Below, piece after piece: positions 1-7,396 of a stretch of DNA of 7,494 nt. The notes below the pieces were generated by a model that saw only the letters and a program-made list of their open reading frames with translations, was not told the origin of the DNA and ran no database searches. Each line of letters opens with the position of its first letter. The stretch's first letter is position 1. This DNA comes from Flavobacteriaceae bacterium. GTDB lineage: Bacteria > Bacteroidota > Bacteroidia > Flavobacteriales > Flavobacteriaceae. Where the stretch lies: the NCBI GenBank assembly GCA_020435885.1, contig JAGQYU010000037.1, positions 1 through 7,494 of the forward strand. Direction: 5' to 3'. The position numbers were made by a program, and so were the translations under genes.

Positions 1-60
1 TTCTTCTAATTACAATAGATTGATAAAAAATCTGTTATATAAAAATGAAATAATACACAC

Positions 61-1725
61 ATGAAAAAATATATTGTAACAGTCTTATTATTAACAATTG
101 GGTTTGTACATGCACAAGATGATGGAGTTGGAAAATATACCATTAAGAATTTAGAAGTAAATACTGAAAATTCTGATTTTGGTACATCTTTTCATGGTAC
201 GGATAAATTGGTTTTTGCTTCGCCAAGAAGAGGTTTTCGTGTTGTTAGAGATGTTTGGGAGCAAAATGGACAACGGTTTTTAGATTTGTATGAAGGTATT
301 ATAGAGGATGGTGGTGAAGTTAGAAATGCACTTAGGTTAAAAGGTGAAGTCAATTCTAAATACCATGAGGCAGATGCCGTTTTCACGAAAGACGGTAAAA
401 CAGTATATTTTACGAGAGATAATTATTATAACAAAAGATTAGGTATTGATAATAGCGGTTGGACAAACTTAGCTATGTTCAAAGCAACGGTTAATGATAA
501 AGGAGAGTGGATCAATATCATTCCAATGCCCTTTAATAATGTAGAATATTCGGTTGGGCATCCTGCATTAAGCGATGATGAAAAAACATTATATTTTACA
601 TCAGATATGCCTGGAGGAGAAGGCGATACTGATCTTTGGAAAGTTCAAGTAAACCAAAGTGGATTTGGAAATCCTGAAAATTTAGGCTCAAAAATTAACT
701 CACCTGCAAAAGATTGGTTTCCTTATGTAGATGGAGATGTGCTCTATTTTGCTTCTGACAGATGGGGAGGTAAAGGAGGAATGGATGTATATGCAACCAG
801 AATTGAAGGGTTTACTCCAAAGCCTGCGTTGTTGAATGCTCCAATAAACTCTGCTGCAGATGATTATGCATTTATCATCAATAAAGAAACTAGAAAAGGA
901 TATTTTTCATCTAATAGAGAAGGAGGTAAAGGTGATGATGATATTTATTCTTTAACAGAAGAAGAACCAATTACATTTGAGTGCATCCAATTAGTTATGG
1001 GTGAAGTAAGAGATAAGAATACTACTGATTTGTTGCCCGGCTCGGAAGTTATTTTAAGCGATAAAGATGGTACTATTTTACAGACAGCTGTGGTTAAAGA
1101 TGATGCTACTTTTTCTTTTGAAGTTAATTGCGAAACAGAATACAAGTTAGAAGGTAAAAAAATAGGCTACACACCTCAGTCTAAATCTTTTACAACTTCT
1201 AATGAGGCTGATAAAGAATTAAAATTATTGATCTTATTAGGTAAAGGTGATATTGATTTTATTGCTGATGCTGATCAACAAGCTACACAAGATCAACGAG
1301 AAGATATTAAACCAGAAGGTTTGCCAGATGTGTTGCCGGAAGAAATTGTTAGATTGGCTCCAGGTAAATATGCGGTAAATATCAATCCTATTTATTTTGA
1401 ATTGAACTCTTCGTACTTGAATAAAGCTGCAAAAGATGAACTAGAAAAGGTTGTTAAACTTATGAATGAATACCCTAAAATGGTCATTGAAGCAGGTTCT
1501 CATACGGATTCAAGAGGTATTCCTGGTTATAATATGTGGCTGTCAGACAGAAGGGCTAAATCTACAGTAGATTATATTATTGGAAGAGGTATAGCCCCAA
1601 ACAGAATTACAGGAAAAGGATTTGGAGAAACTCAGTTGGTCAATGGTTGTACGGATGATGTAGAATGTACGGAAGCTCAACACGAAAAGAACAGACGTAC
1701 AGAATTTGTAATTGTTAGAATGTAG
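61..1725 (+). CDS. Exported PD40 beta-propeller / OmpA-family peptidoglycan-binding protein (paralogue 1)
   Basis: A 554-residue exported envelope protein. Residues 1-18 form a signal peptide (KK, hydrophobic stretch, cleavage likely at HA|Q19); there is no lipobox cysteine. Residues about 30-300 carry PD40/WD40-like propeller repeats, clearest at about 165-195 (YFTSDMPGGEGDTDLW), 222-247 (LYFASDRWGGKGGMDVY) and 268-298 (YFSSNREGGKGDDDIY). About 306-395 is a carboxypeptidase-regulatory-like beta-sandwich (GEVRDKNT start), followed by an acidic linker at about 397-440. About 441-554 is an OmpA C-terminal domain, with HTDSRG and LSDRRA. D483 and R498 are 15 residues apart, as are the diaminopimelate-binding Asp and Arg of E. 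coli OmpA. The role is therefore inferred to be a periplasmic protein anchored to peptidoglycan; its partner is unknown. The order matches PorE of the type IX secretion system minus the TPR region. ATG 61 is the earliest in-frame start, because TGA lies at 46-48. The domain call is firm, the specific function is not. Confidence 0.93.
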   Translation: MKKYIVTVLLLTIGFVHAQDDGVGKYTIKNLEVNTENSDFGTSFHGTDKLVFASPRRGFRVVRDVWEQNGQRFLDLYEGIIEDGGEVRNALRLKGEVNSKYHEADAVFTKDGKTVYFTRDNYYNKRLGIDNSGWTNLAMFKATVNDKGEWINIIPMPFNNVEYSVGHPALSDDEKTLYFTSDMPGGEGDTDLWKVQVNQSGFGNPENLGSKINSPAKDWFPYVDGDVLYFASDRWGGKGGMDVYATRIEGFTPKPALLNAPINSAADDYAFIINKETRKGYFSSNREGGKGDDDIYSLTEEEPITFECIQLVMGEVRDKNTTDLLPGSEVILSDKDGTILQTAVVKDDATFSFEVNCETEYKLEGKKIGYTPQSKSFTTSNEADKELKLLILLGKGDIDFIADADQQATQDQREDIKPEGLPDVLPEEIVRLAPGKYAVNINPIYFELNSSYLNKAAKDELEKVVKLMNEYPKMVIEAGSHTDSRGIPGYNMWLSDRRAKSTVDYIIGRGIAPNRITGKGFGETQLVNGCTDDVECTEAQHEKNRRTEFVIVRM

Positions 1726-1748
1726 ATTTTATTTTAAAATATATATTG

Positions 1749-1774
1749 AGCCTTCAGATAATGAAGGCTTTTTT
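1749..1774 (+). terminator. Intrinsic terminator after paralogue 1
   Basis: A 7-bp stem AGCCTTC/GAAGGCT (1749-1755 with 1763-1769) encloses a 7-nt loop and runs directly into a T tract. It lies 23 bases after the TAG of the first PD40/OmpA gene. It should end most transcription before the second paralogue, so the two are probably not a simple operon unless readthrough is substantial. Confidence 0.82.
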
Positions 1775-1828
1775 ATATACTATAATCTTTTACAAAACGT
1801 TTCTAATGTAAATTGAAAAACTATCTGA

Positions 1829-3391
1829 ATGAGGGTTTTACTGTTTATATATACTTTTTTGTTTTTTCTGAATTCTAATGCACAAATTGCTAGGGCAGAT
1901 TCTATAAAAGCTGCTGAATACAGTATTAAGAATTTAGAGATAAACACTAAGTATCAAGATTTTGGAACTACTTACATGGGTAAGGATAAGATCGTTTTTT
2001 CTTCCTCTCGTAAAAAACCTGGAATTAACAAAGTCTGGAAAGAAAACGATCAACCATTTTTAGATCTTTATATTGGTGATGTACATGAAGATGGTGAGAT
2101 CGTAAATGTAGAAACCTTTTCTACAGATGTTAATTCTAAATTCCATGATGCTTTTGTTGCATTTTCACCTGATTTAAAAGAGGTATATTTTACTTCCAAC
2201 AGTTATATTAAAAGGAAATTAAGATCACGTTATTTAAAGATATTTAAAGCAACTGTTGCAGAAAATGGCGAGTGGAAACATTTTGTTTCGTTGCCGTTTA
2301 ATGATCATAGTTATGATACCGGCCACCCGGTGTTGAACGAAGATGGTACAAAATTATACTTTGTATCAAATATGCCTGGGACGTTAGGTGATACCGATAT
2401 TTTTGTGGTGGATATTAAGGATGGGCATTACGGAAAAGTTGAAAATTTAGGATCAGCTATTAATTCTCCTTCCAAAGAATTCTCACCATATATTGATGGT
2501 GATGTTATCTATTTTTCATCCAATAGAAAAGGAGGATTAGGCGGTTATGATATATACATGACTAAGTTAGATGGCTCCATACCAGAACCAATCAATCTCG
2601 GTGAACCGATCAATAGCAAAGGAGATGATTTTTCTTTTGTGATTGATAATGCCAAGTTGAAAGGGTTTTTCTCTTCCAACAGAGCCGGAGGAGTAGGCGA
2701 TGATGATATTTACGCCTTTGAACAAAAAACTACTATTCCTATTTGCGATCAGACAATTACAGGTGTTGTAAAAGACAGAGTTACCGGATTGCCGGTATTA
2801 AATGCTTTTGTTGCATTGATTGATAATGAAGATGTTCAGTTAAGAAAAGAAGAAACGTTGGCTGATGGTGAGTTTTATTTTAGTCTAGATTGCGGTACTG
2901 ATTATACAATTGAAGTTACTAAAAAAGATTTCTTCCCTGTAAAGACCGAGCTGCTTACATCCCATGTAAATGGCTATAAGAACGAATTGATTATTTGGAT
3001 TGATGAAATAGAATTTTTTGAAAGAAACGGTAGAGAATTGCTAAATGTAGAAAATATTAGCTTTGAGCTGAACAAAGCAGATATTAAAGAAGAATCAAAA
3101 GAAGCTTTGGATAAGGTAATTAGGCTGATGAACAAGTACCCTGATATGATTATTGAATTTGGGGCACATACTGATTCCAGAGGTGGAGATGATTATAATC
3201 TAGATTTAACCGAAAAACGGGCAGTTGCTACGGTAGATTATTTAACTTCCAGAGGTATAAATGCAAGCAGAATTACAGGAAAGGGATATGGAGAAACACA
3301 ATTACTAAATAATTGTGCAAATGGAGTTAAGTGTACAGAACTAGAGCACAATAAAAATAAGCGGACTGAATTTGTTGTAATTAAAAGATAA
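1829..3391 (+). CDS. Exported PD40 beta-propeller / OmpA-family peptidoglycan-binding protein (paralogue 2)
   Basis: A 520-residue paralogue of the preceding gene, alignable from IKNLE to the C-terminus with roughly half the residues identical by eye. Residues 1-18 are a signal peptide (cleavage likely at NA|Q19, no lipobox). PD40 propeller repeats are clear at about 165-193 (YFVSNMPGTLGDTDI), 219-245 (IYFSSNRKGGLGGYDIY) and 266-297 (FFSSNRAGGVGDDDIY). A carboxypeptidase-regulatory-like domain spans about 304-395 (TGVVKDRVTG start). An OmpA domain spans about 407-520, with HTDSRG and LTEKRA; D449 and R464 keep the 15-residue spacing of the peptidoglycan-binding pair. It lacks most of the acidic linker of paralogue 1. 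TGA at 1826-1828 abuts the ATG in frame, so no longer start is possible. The gap to the upstream gene is 103 bases and holds a terminator. Inferred role: a periplasmic, wall-anchored propeller scaffold, possibly partnering an outer-membrane protein. The exact function cannot be read from sequence. Confidence 0.93.
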   Translation: MRVLLFIYTFLFFLNSNAQIARADSIKAAEYSIKNLEINTKYQDFGTTYMGKDKIVFSSSRKKPGINKVWKENDQPFLDLYIGDVHEDGEIVNVETFSTDVNSKFHDAFVAFSPDLKEVYFTSNSYIKRKLRSRYLKIFKATVAENGEWKHFVSLPFNDHSYDTGHPVLNEDGTKLYFVSNMPGTLGDTDIFVVDIKDGHYGKVENLGSAINSPSKEFSPYIDGDVIYFSSNRKGGLGGYDIYMTKLDGSIPEPINLGEPINSKGDDFSFVIDNAKLKGFFSSNRAGGVGDDDIYAFEQKTTIPICDQTITGVVKDRVTGLPVLNAFVALIDNEDVQLRKEETLADGEFYFSLDCGTDYTIEVTKKDFFPVKTELLTSHVNGYKNELIIWIDEIEFFERNGRELLNVENISFELNKADIKEESKEALDKVIRLMNKYPDMIIEFGAHTDSRGGDDYNLDLTEKRAVATVDYLTSRGINASRITGKGYGETQLLNNCANGVKCTELEHNKNKRTEFVVIKR

Positions 3392-3409
3392 AATTTAACA
3401 AACACTTTT

Positions 3410-3434
3410 AAAGCACCTAAAAGGTGCTTTTTTT
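3410..3434 (+). terminator. Intrinsic terminator after paralogue 2
   Basis: A 9-bp stem AAAGCACCT/AGGTGCTTT (3410-3418 with 3422-3430) has a 3-nt A loop and continues into four more T residues. It sits 18 bases after the TAA of the second PD40/OmpA gene and separates the envelope genes from the ileS unit. Confidence 0.85.
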
Positions 3435-3468
3435 ATGCTCTAAAGTCTCTATTTTTCAATAAAATATG

Positions 3469-3476
3469 TAATTTCG
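3469..3476 (+). promoter_or_regulatory. Candidate Bacteroidota -7 promoter element for ileS
   Basis: TAATTTCG matches 7 of 8 positions of the Bacteroidota sigma-A -7 consensus TAnnTTTG. It lies between the upstream terminator and the ileS start, where a promoter is expected. No TTG -33 element is seen 17-19 bases upstream, so support is weak. If real, transcription would begin near 3481-3484 and leave a leader of only about 20 bases. Confidence 0.4.
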
Positions 3477-3500
3477 CCAATCGAATGAATTTTGAATAAA

Positions 3501-6500
3501 ATGGCTGGAAAATTTAGAGAATATAAAGGGTTAGATCTTACCAATGTAGCAGACGAAACTCTGAAGTTCTGGGACGAAAATAATATATTTCAAAAAAGCA
3601 TCACATCACGTAGTGATGATAAACTGTTTGTGTTTTTTGAAGGGCCTCCTTCTGCAAACGGACTTCCTGGTATTCACCATGTAATGGCCAGAACCATTAA
3701 AGATATTTTTTGTAGATATAAAACACTCAAAGGTTATCAAGTTAAGAGAAAGGCCGGATGGGATACACATGGTTTACCCGTAGAATTGGGCGTTGAAAAA
3801 GAATTGGGAATAACCAAAGAGGATATAGGTACTAAAATTACGGTTGAAGAATACAATGCTGCCTGTAAAAAAGCAGTGATGCGCTATACGGATATTTGGA
3901 ACGATATGACCCGAAAAGTTGGGTATTGGGTAGATATGGATAATCCGTATGTTACGTATAAGCCAAAATACATGGAAAGTGTTTGGTGGTTGTTAAAGCA
4001 AATTTATGATAAAGGCTTGTTGTATAAAGGATATACTATTCAGCCATATTCTCCTAAAGCAGGTACAGGGCTTAGTTCCCATGAGTTGAATCAACCGGGT
4101 TGTTATAGAGATGTGACTGATACTACTGTTGTAGCTCAATTTAAAACGAAACTTGATTCTCTTCCTGAATTCTTAAAAGGTTTTGGAGATGTTCATATAT
4201 TAGCATGGACAACCACTCCTTGGACGTTACCAAGTAACACAGCCTTGGCTGTTGGTCCAAAAATTGAATATGTATTGATCTCAACGTATAATCAATACAC
4301 TTTTGAACCGATTAATGTGGTGTTGGCAAAAAGCTTGATAAATTATCAGTTTGCAGGTAAGTTTTTTCAAGTTGAGACAAAAGAAGAGTTAAAGAATTAT
4401 ACTCAGGATGATAAAAAGATACCGTATTATATTCATAAAGAATTTAAAGGAGCTGAATTAGTTGATATCCGTTATGAACAACTATTGCCATATGCATTAC
4501 CATATGAAAGTCCTGAAAATGCTTTTAGAGTTATTCCCGGCGATTTTGTTACTACAGAAGATGGTACGGGTATTGTGCATATAGCGCCAACTTTTGGTGC
4601 TGATGATGCTAAAGTGGCAAAAGAAGCGAAGCCGGAAATACCGCCAATGTTGGTAAAAGATGACAATGATAATCTGGTGCCTTTAGTAGATTTGCAAGGC
4701 CGTTTCCGTTCAGAACTGCCTGAAGTAGGTGGTAAGTATGTAAAAAATGAATATTATGATGCTGAAGAAGCGCCTGAGCGCTCTGTTGATGTAGAAATAG
4801 CTATAAAACTGAAAGAAGAGAACAAAGCGTTTAAGGTTGAAAAATACGCTCACAGCTATCCACATTGTTGGAGAACTGACAAACCTGTTCTTTACTATCC
4901 GTTAGATTCATGGTTTATAAAAGTTACGGATGTTAAGGACAGAATGTTCGAGTTGAACAAGACCATTAACTGGAAACCGAAATCAACTGGAGAAGGACGA
5001 TTTGGAAATTGGCTTCAAAATGCCAATGATTGGAACCTATCACGTTCACGTTTTTGGGGTATTCCGCTGCCTATTTGGAGGACTGAGGATGGTAAGGAAG
5101 AAATGATCATAGGTTCTGTTGAAGAGCTTAAAAATGAAATGGCAAAATCCGTAGAAGCCGGATTTATGCAAAAAGATATTTTTGAGAGCTTTGAAGCGGG
5201 TAATTTGTCTGAAGAAAATTATGAAAATATCGATCTTCATAAAAATGTGGTAGATGCCATTACATTAGTTTCTCCTTCAGGTAAACCGATGAAACGGGAA
5301 GCTGATCTTATTGATGTGTGGTTTGATTCGGGAGCTATGCCCTATGCACAGTGGCACTATCCTTTTGAAAATAAAGAATTGATTGACAATGGTTTATCAT
5401 TTCCAGCTGATTATATTGCCGAAGGTGTAGACCAAACTAGAGGTTGGTTCTATACATTGCATGCAATAGGAACGCTTGTATTTGATTCCATCGCTTATAA
5501 AAATGTGGTTTCTAATGGTTTAGTGTTGGATAAGAACGGACAAAAAATGTCTAAACGGTTAGGCAACGCTATTGATCCGTTTGAAACAATGGAAAAATAT
5601 GGCGCTGATGCTACACGTTGGTATTTAATAAGCAATGCTAATCCTTGGGATAATTTGAAGTTTGATATTGAAGGTGTTGATGAGGTGAAGCGTAAGTTTT
5701 TCGGAACGCTGTATAATACGTATTCTTTCTTCAGCTTATATGCTAATATTGATAATTTTACATATGCCGAAGAGGAAATAGCCATTGAAAAAAGACCTGA
5801 AATAGACCGTTGGATACTTTCTGAATTAAATACGTTGGTCAAAAATGTTGAATCGTATTATGAAGATTACGAACCGACAAAAGCTGCCAGAGCAATCCAG
5901 AATTTTGTAAGTGAAAATTTAAGTAATTGGTTTGTACGCTTAAGCAGACGTCGTTTTTGGAAAGGAGAATACGGACAAGATAAGATTTCAGCATATCAAA
6001 CGCTCTATACATGTTTGGTTACTGTTGCTAAATTAGGCTCGCCAATAGCCCCTTTCTTTATGGATCAGTTGTATAGAGATTTAACCAATGCTACTCACAA
6101 AGAAAATACAACATCTGTACATTTAGATCATTACCCTCAATATGATAAGAGTTTGGTAGATGTTTCTTTAGAGAGAAAAATGCAAAAAGCGCAGACAATA
6201 TCATCCATGGTATTATCGTTACGAAAGAAAGAAATGATAAAGGTACGCCAACCATTACAGCGTATAATGATACCTGTGTTGGATAGTCAGGACAGAGAAG
6301 ATTTAGATGCTGTGGCAGATCTTATCCTCTCTGAGGTTAATGTAAAAGAAGTTGAGTTAATAGACGATGCCTCGGGTATTTTGGTTAAGAACATAAAGCC
6401 CAATTTTAAAGTGCTAGGGCCAAAATATGGCAAGGATATGCGCTTGGTAGCCGCAGAAGTTCAAAAACTGACGCAAGAAGATATTAACAAAATTGAAAAA

Positions 6501-6905
6501 GATGGTGAGTTGGCAATTGAAATTAACGGAAATAAAACTATATTGTCCCTTGAAGAAGTAGATATATCTTCTCAAGACATTGAAGGCTGGTTAGTAGCCA
6601 ACCAAGGCAGTTTAACAGTAGCATTGGATGTTACTATTTCTGACGATTTGAAAAAAGAAGGGATTGCTAGGGAGTTGGTTAATAGGATACAAAACCTAAG
6701 AAAAGAATCAGGGTTAGATGTTACTGATAAAATAGCATTGCGAGTTAAAAAAGACGGAATTGTAGAAAATGCAATTCTTCAAAATCAAAATTATATTAAA
6801 AACGAAACACTCACTAAAGAGTTATTATTGGAAGATGAAGTAAAAAATGGTATAGAAATTGCTTTTGACGATGTACATACCCAATTATTAATCGAAAAAA
6901 TTTAA
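3501..6905 (+). CDS. ileS: Isoleucine--tRNA ligase, type 2 (IleRS2-like) with GIHH signature
   Basis: Cytoplasmic class I synthetase of 1134 residues that charges tRNA-Ile. The class I signature is in ANGLPGIHH, reading G57-I58-H59-H60 where HIGH is usual. Next come GWDTHGLPVE (86-95), the CP1 editing domain with WTTTPWTLPSN (from 236) and GTGIVHIAP...GADD (355-369), DVWFDSG (605-611) and KMSKR (682-686). H360 and D369 keep the spacing of the E. coli editing residues H333 and D342. An alpha-helical anticodon-binding domain follows (about 720-880), then a long C-terminal extension (about 905-1134) with no cysteine, unlike the zinc-binding tail of E. coli IleS. KMSKR and this tail point to the eukaryote-like IleRS2 group, which is linked to mupirocin tolerance. 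ATG 3501 was chosen over in-frame TTG 3492 because MAGKFREYKGLDL begins as I recall for Bacteroidota homologues. The gene is intact and ends 5 bases before the TraR/DksA gene. Confidence 0.98.
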   Translation: MAGKFREYKGLDLTNVADETLKFWDENNIFQKSITSRSDDKLFVFFEGPPSANGLPGIHHVMARTIKDIFCRYKTLKGYQVKRKAGWDTHGLPVELGVEKELGITKEDIGTKITVEEYNAACKKAVMRYTDIWNDMTRKVGYWVDMDNPYVTYKPKYMESVWWLLKQIYDKGLLYKGYTIQPYSPKAGTGLSSHELNQPGCYRDVTDTTVVAQFKTKLDSLPEFLKGFGDVHILAWTTTPWTLPSNTALAVGPKIEYVLISTYNQYTFEPINVVLAKSLINYQFAGKFFQVETKEELKNYTQDDKKIPYYIHKEFKGAELVDIRYEQLLPYALPYESPENAFRVIPGDFVTTEDGTGIVHIAPTFGADDAKVAKEAKPEIPPMLVKDDNDNLVPLVDLQGRFRSELPEVGGKYVKNEYYDAEEAPERSVDVEIAIKLKEENKAFKVEKYAHSYPHCWRTDKPVLYYPLDSWFIKVTDVKDRMFELNKTINWKPKSTGEGRFGNWLQNANDWNLSRSRFWGIPLPIWRTEDGKEEMIIGSVEELKNEMAKSVEAGFMQKDIFESFEAGNLSEENYENIDLHKNVVDAITLVSPSGKPMKREADLIDVWFDSGAMPYAQWHYPFENKELIDNGLSFPADYIAEGVDQTRGWFYTLHAIGTLVFDSIAYKNVVSNGLVLDKNGQKMSKRLGNAIDPFETMEKYGADATRWYLISNANPWDNLKFDIEGVDEVKRKFFGTLYNTYSFFSLYANIDNFTYAEEEIAIEKRPEIDRWILSELNTLVKNVESYYEDYEPTKAARAIQNFVSENLSNWFVRLSRRRFWKGEYGQDKISAYQTLYTCLVTVAKLGSPIAPFFMDQLYRDLTNATHKENTTSVHLDHYPQYDKSLVDVSLERKMQKAQTISSMVLSLRKKEMIKVRQPLQRIMIPVLDSQDREDLDAVADLILSEVNVKEVELIDDASGILVKNIKPNFKVLGPKYGKDMRLVAAEVQKLTQEDINKIEKDGELAIEINGNKTILSLEEVDISSQDIEGWLVANQGSLTVALDVTISDDLKKEGIARELVNRIQNLRKESGLDVTDKIALRVKKDGIVENAILQNQNYIKNETLTKELLLEDEVKNGIEIAFDDVHTQLLIEKI

Positions 6906-6910
6906 GCATT

Positions 6911-7294
6911 ATGGCAGAAGAGACTAAAGAAAGATATTCAGATGCTGATTTACAAGAATTTAAAGAACTAATTCTTAAAAAAATAGAAATGGCCAAAGAA
7001 GATTTGTTGCTCATCAGAAGTGCCTATATGAATGATAGTAACAATGGCACTGATGATACATCTCCAACATTTAAAGCATTTGAAGAAGGCTCAGAGACAA
7101 TGTCTAAAGAGTCTAATGTGCAGTTGGCCATCCGTCAGGAAAAATTTATAAGAGACCTTCAAAATGCATTGTTGCGTATTGAAAACAAAACATATGGTAT
7201 TTGTAGGGTTACCGGTAAATTGATCCAAAAAGAAAGGTTAAAACTGGTACCGCATGCCACATTAAGTATAGAAGCAAAAAAAATGCAATCATAA
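6911..7294 (+). CDS. TraR/DksA-family protein with degenerate zinc finger
   Basis: A 127-residue protein of the TraR/DksA family, whose members bind the RNA polymerase secondary channel and modulate transcription. Helical, coiled-coil-like segments lie at about 11-40 and 62-92, joined by a loop with NGTDDTSPTF (45-54). The C-terminal finger region begins YGICRVTGK. The family's four cysteines (CX2C-X17-CX2C) here read C98-X2-T101-X17-S119-X2-A122, so three are lost and zinc binding is unlikely. No DksA-type DxxDxA tip motif is present, so E. coli DksA-like activity should not be assumed. From memory, close Bacteroidota relatives share both the NGTDDTSPTF loop and the degenerate finger, so this is a lineage feature rather than decay. 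The start lies 5 bases after the ileS stop, which implies co-transcription and perhaps translational coupling. A terminator follows 9 bases after the stop. The family call is firm, the regulatory role is inferred. Confidence 0.93.
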   Translation: MAEETKERYSDADLQEFKELILKKIEMAKEDLLLIRSAYMNDSNNGTDDTSPTFKAFEEGSETMSKESNVQLAIRQEKFIRDLQNALLRIENKTYGICRVTGKLIQKERLKLVPHATLSIEAKKMQS

Positions 7295-7303
7295 TACAAC
7301 AAG

Positions 7304-7328
7304 AGCTTCTTTAACAGGAAGCTTTTTT
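7304..7328 (+). terminator. Intrinsic terminator after the ileS-TraR/DksA unit
   Basis: The stem AGCTTCTT/AGGAAGCT (7304-7311 with 7316-7323, including one T-G wobble) has a 4-nt loop and is followed by a run of T to 7328. It lies 9 bases after the TAA of the TraR/DksA gene and separates that unit from lspA. Confidence 0.8.
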
Positions 7329-7361
7329 GTTTGTAAGTCTTTTATAAATGCAGAATATTTT

Positions 7362-7369
7362 TATTTTTG
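7362..7369 (+). promoter_or_regulatory. Candidate Bacteroidota -7 promoter element for lspA
   Basis: TATTTTTG is an exact match to the Bacteroidota sigma-A -7 consensus TAnnTTTG. It lies between the preceding terminator and the lspA start codon 27 bases downstream, so a leader of about 20 bases is predicted. No good TTG -33 element is present at 17-19 bases; the nearest TTTG (7330-7333) is 28 bases away. Confidence 0.55.
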
Positions 7370-7396
7370 CCTATCCCAAAAAATAGTCATTTTTTA

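Noticed and set aside
1..60. Promoter for the first PD40/OmpA gene
   Set aside because: The leader is AT-rich but has no TAnnTTTG match. The nearest TTG (20-22) has no partnered -7 element. The promoter may lie before the window.
192..386. Short minus-strand open frames inside the first PD40/OmpA gene (also at 945-1145) and at 4472-4666, 5046-5240 and 6814-7014
   Set aside because: All are about 64-66 codons, antisense to clear genes, and encode no recognisable protein. They are chance frames.
1775..1828. Promoter for the second PD40/OmpA gene (TATAAT-like and TAAATTG strings)
   Set aside because: TAAATTG is one base short of the TAnnTTTG consensus and TATAAT is not the Bacteroidota element, so the match is too weak to call.
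1829..1888. Lipoprotein signal peptide, as in PorE, for either OmpA-like paralogue
   Set aside because: Neither N-terminal segment contains a cysteine, so both are signal peptidase I type exports.
3492..3500. In-frame TTG start extending IleRS by three residues (MNK)
   Set aside because: ATG 3501 gives the N-terminus I recall for the family, and a rarer TTG start with no ribosome binding signal adds nothing.
3435..3500. Possible T-box riboswitch or leader attenuator controlling ileS
   Set aside because: Only about 66 bases separate the upstream terminator from the start, with no specifier hairpin and no T-box-like sequence.
5495..5842. 115-residue open frame on the minus strand inside ileS
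   Set aside because: It lies wholly within the conserved catalytic and KMSKR region of ileS, has no recognisable domain or start signal, and its composition reflects the reverse of ileS codons.
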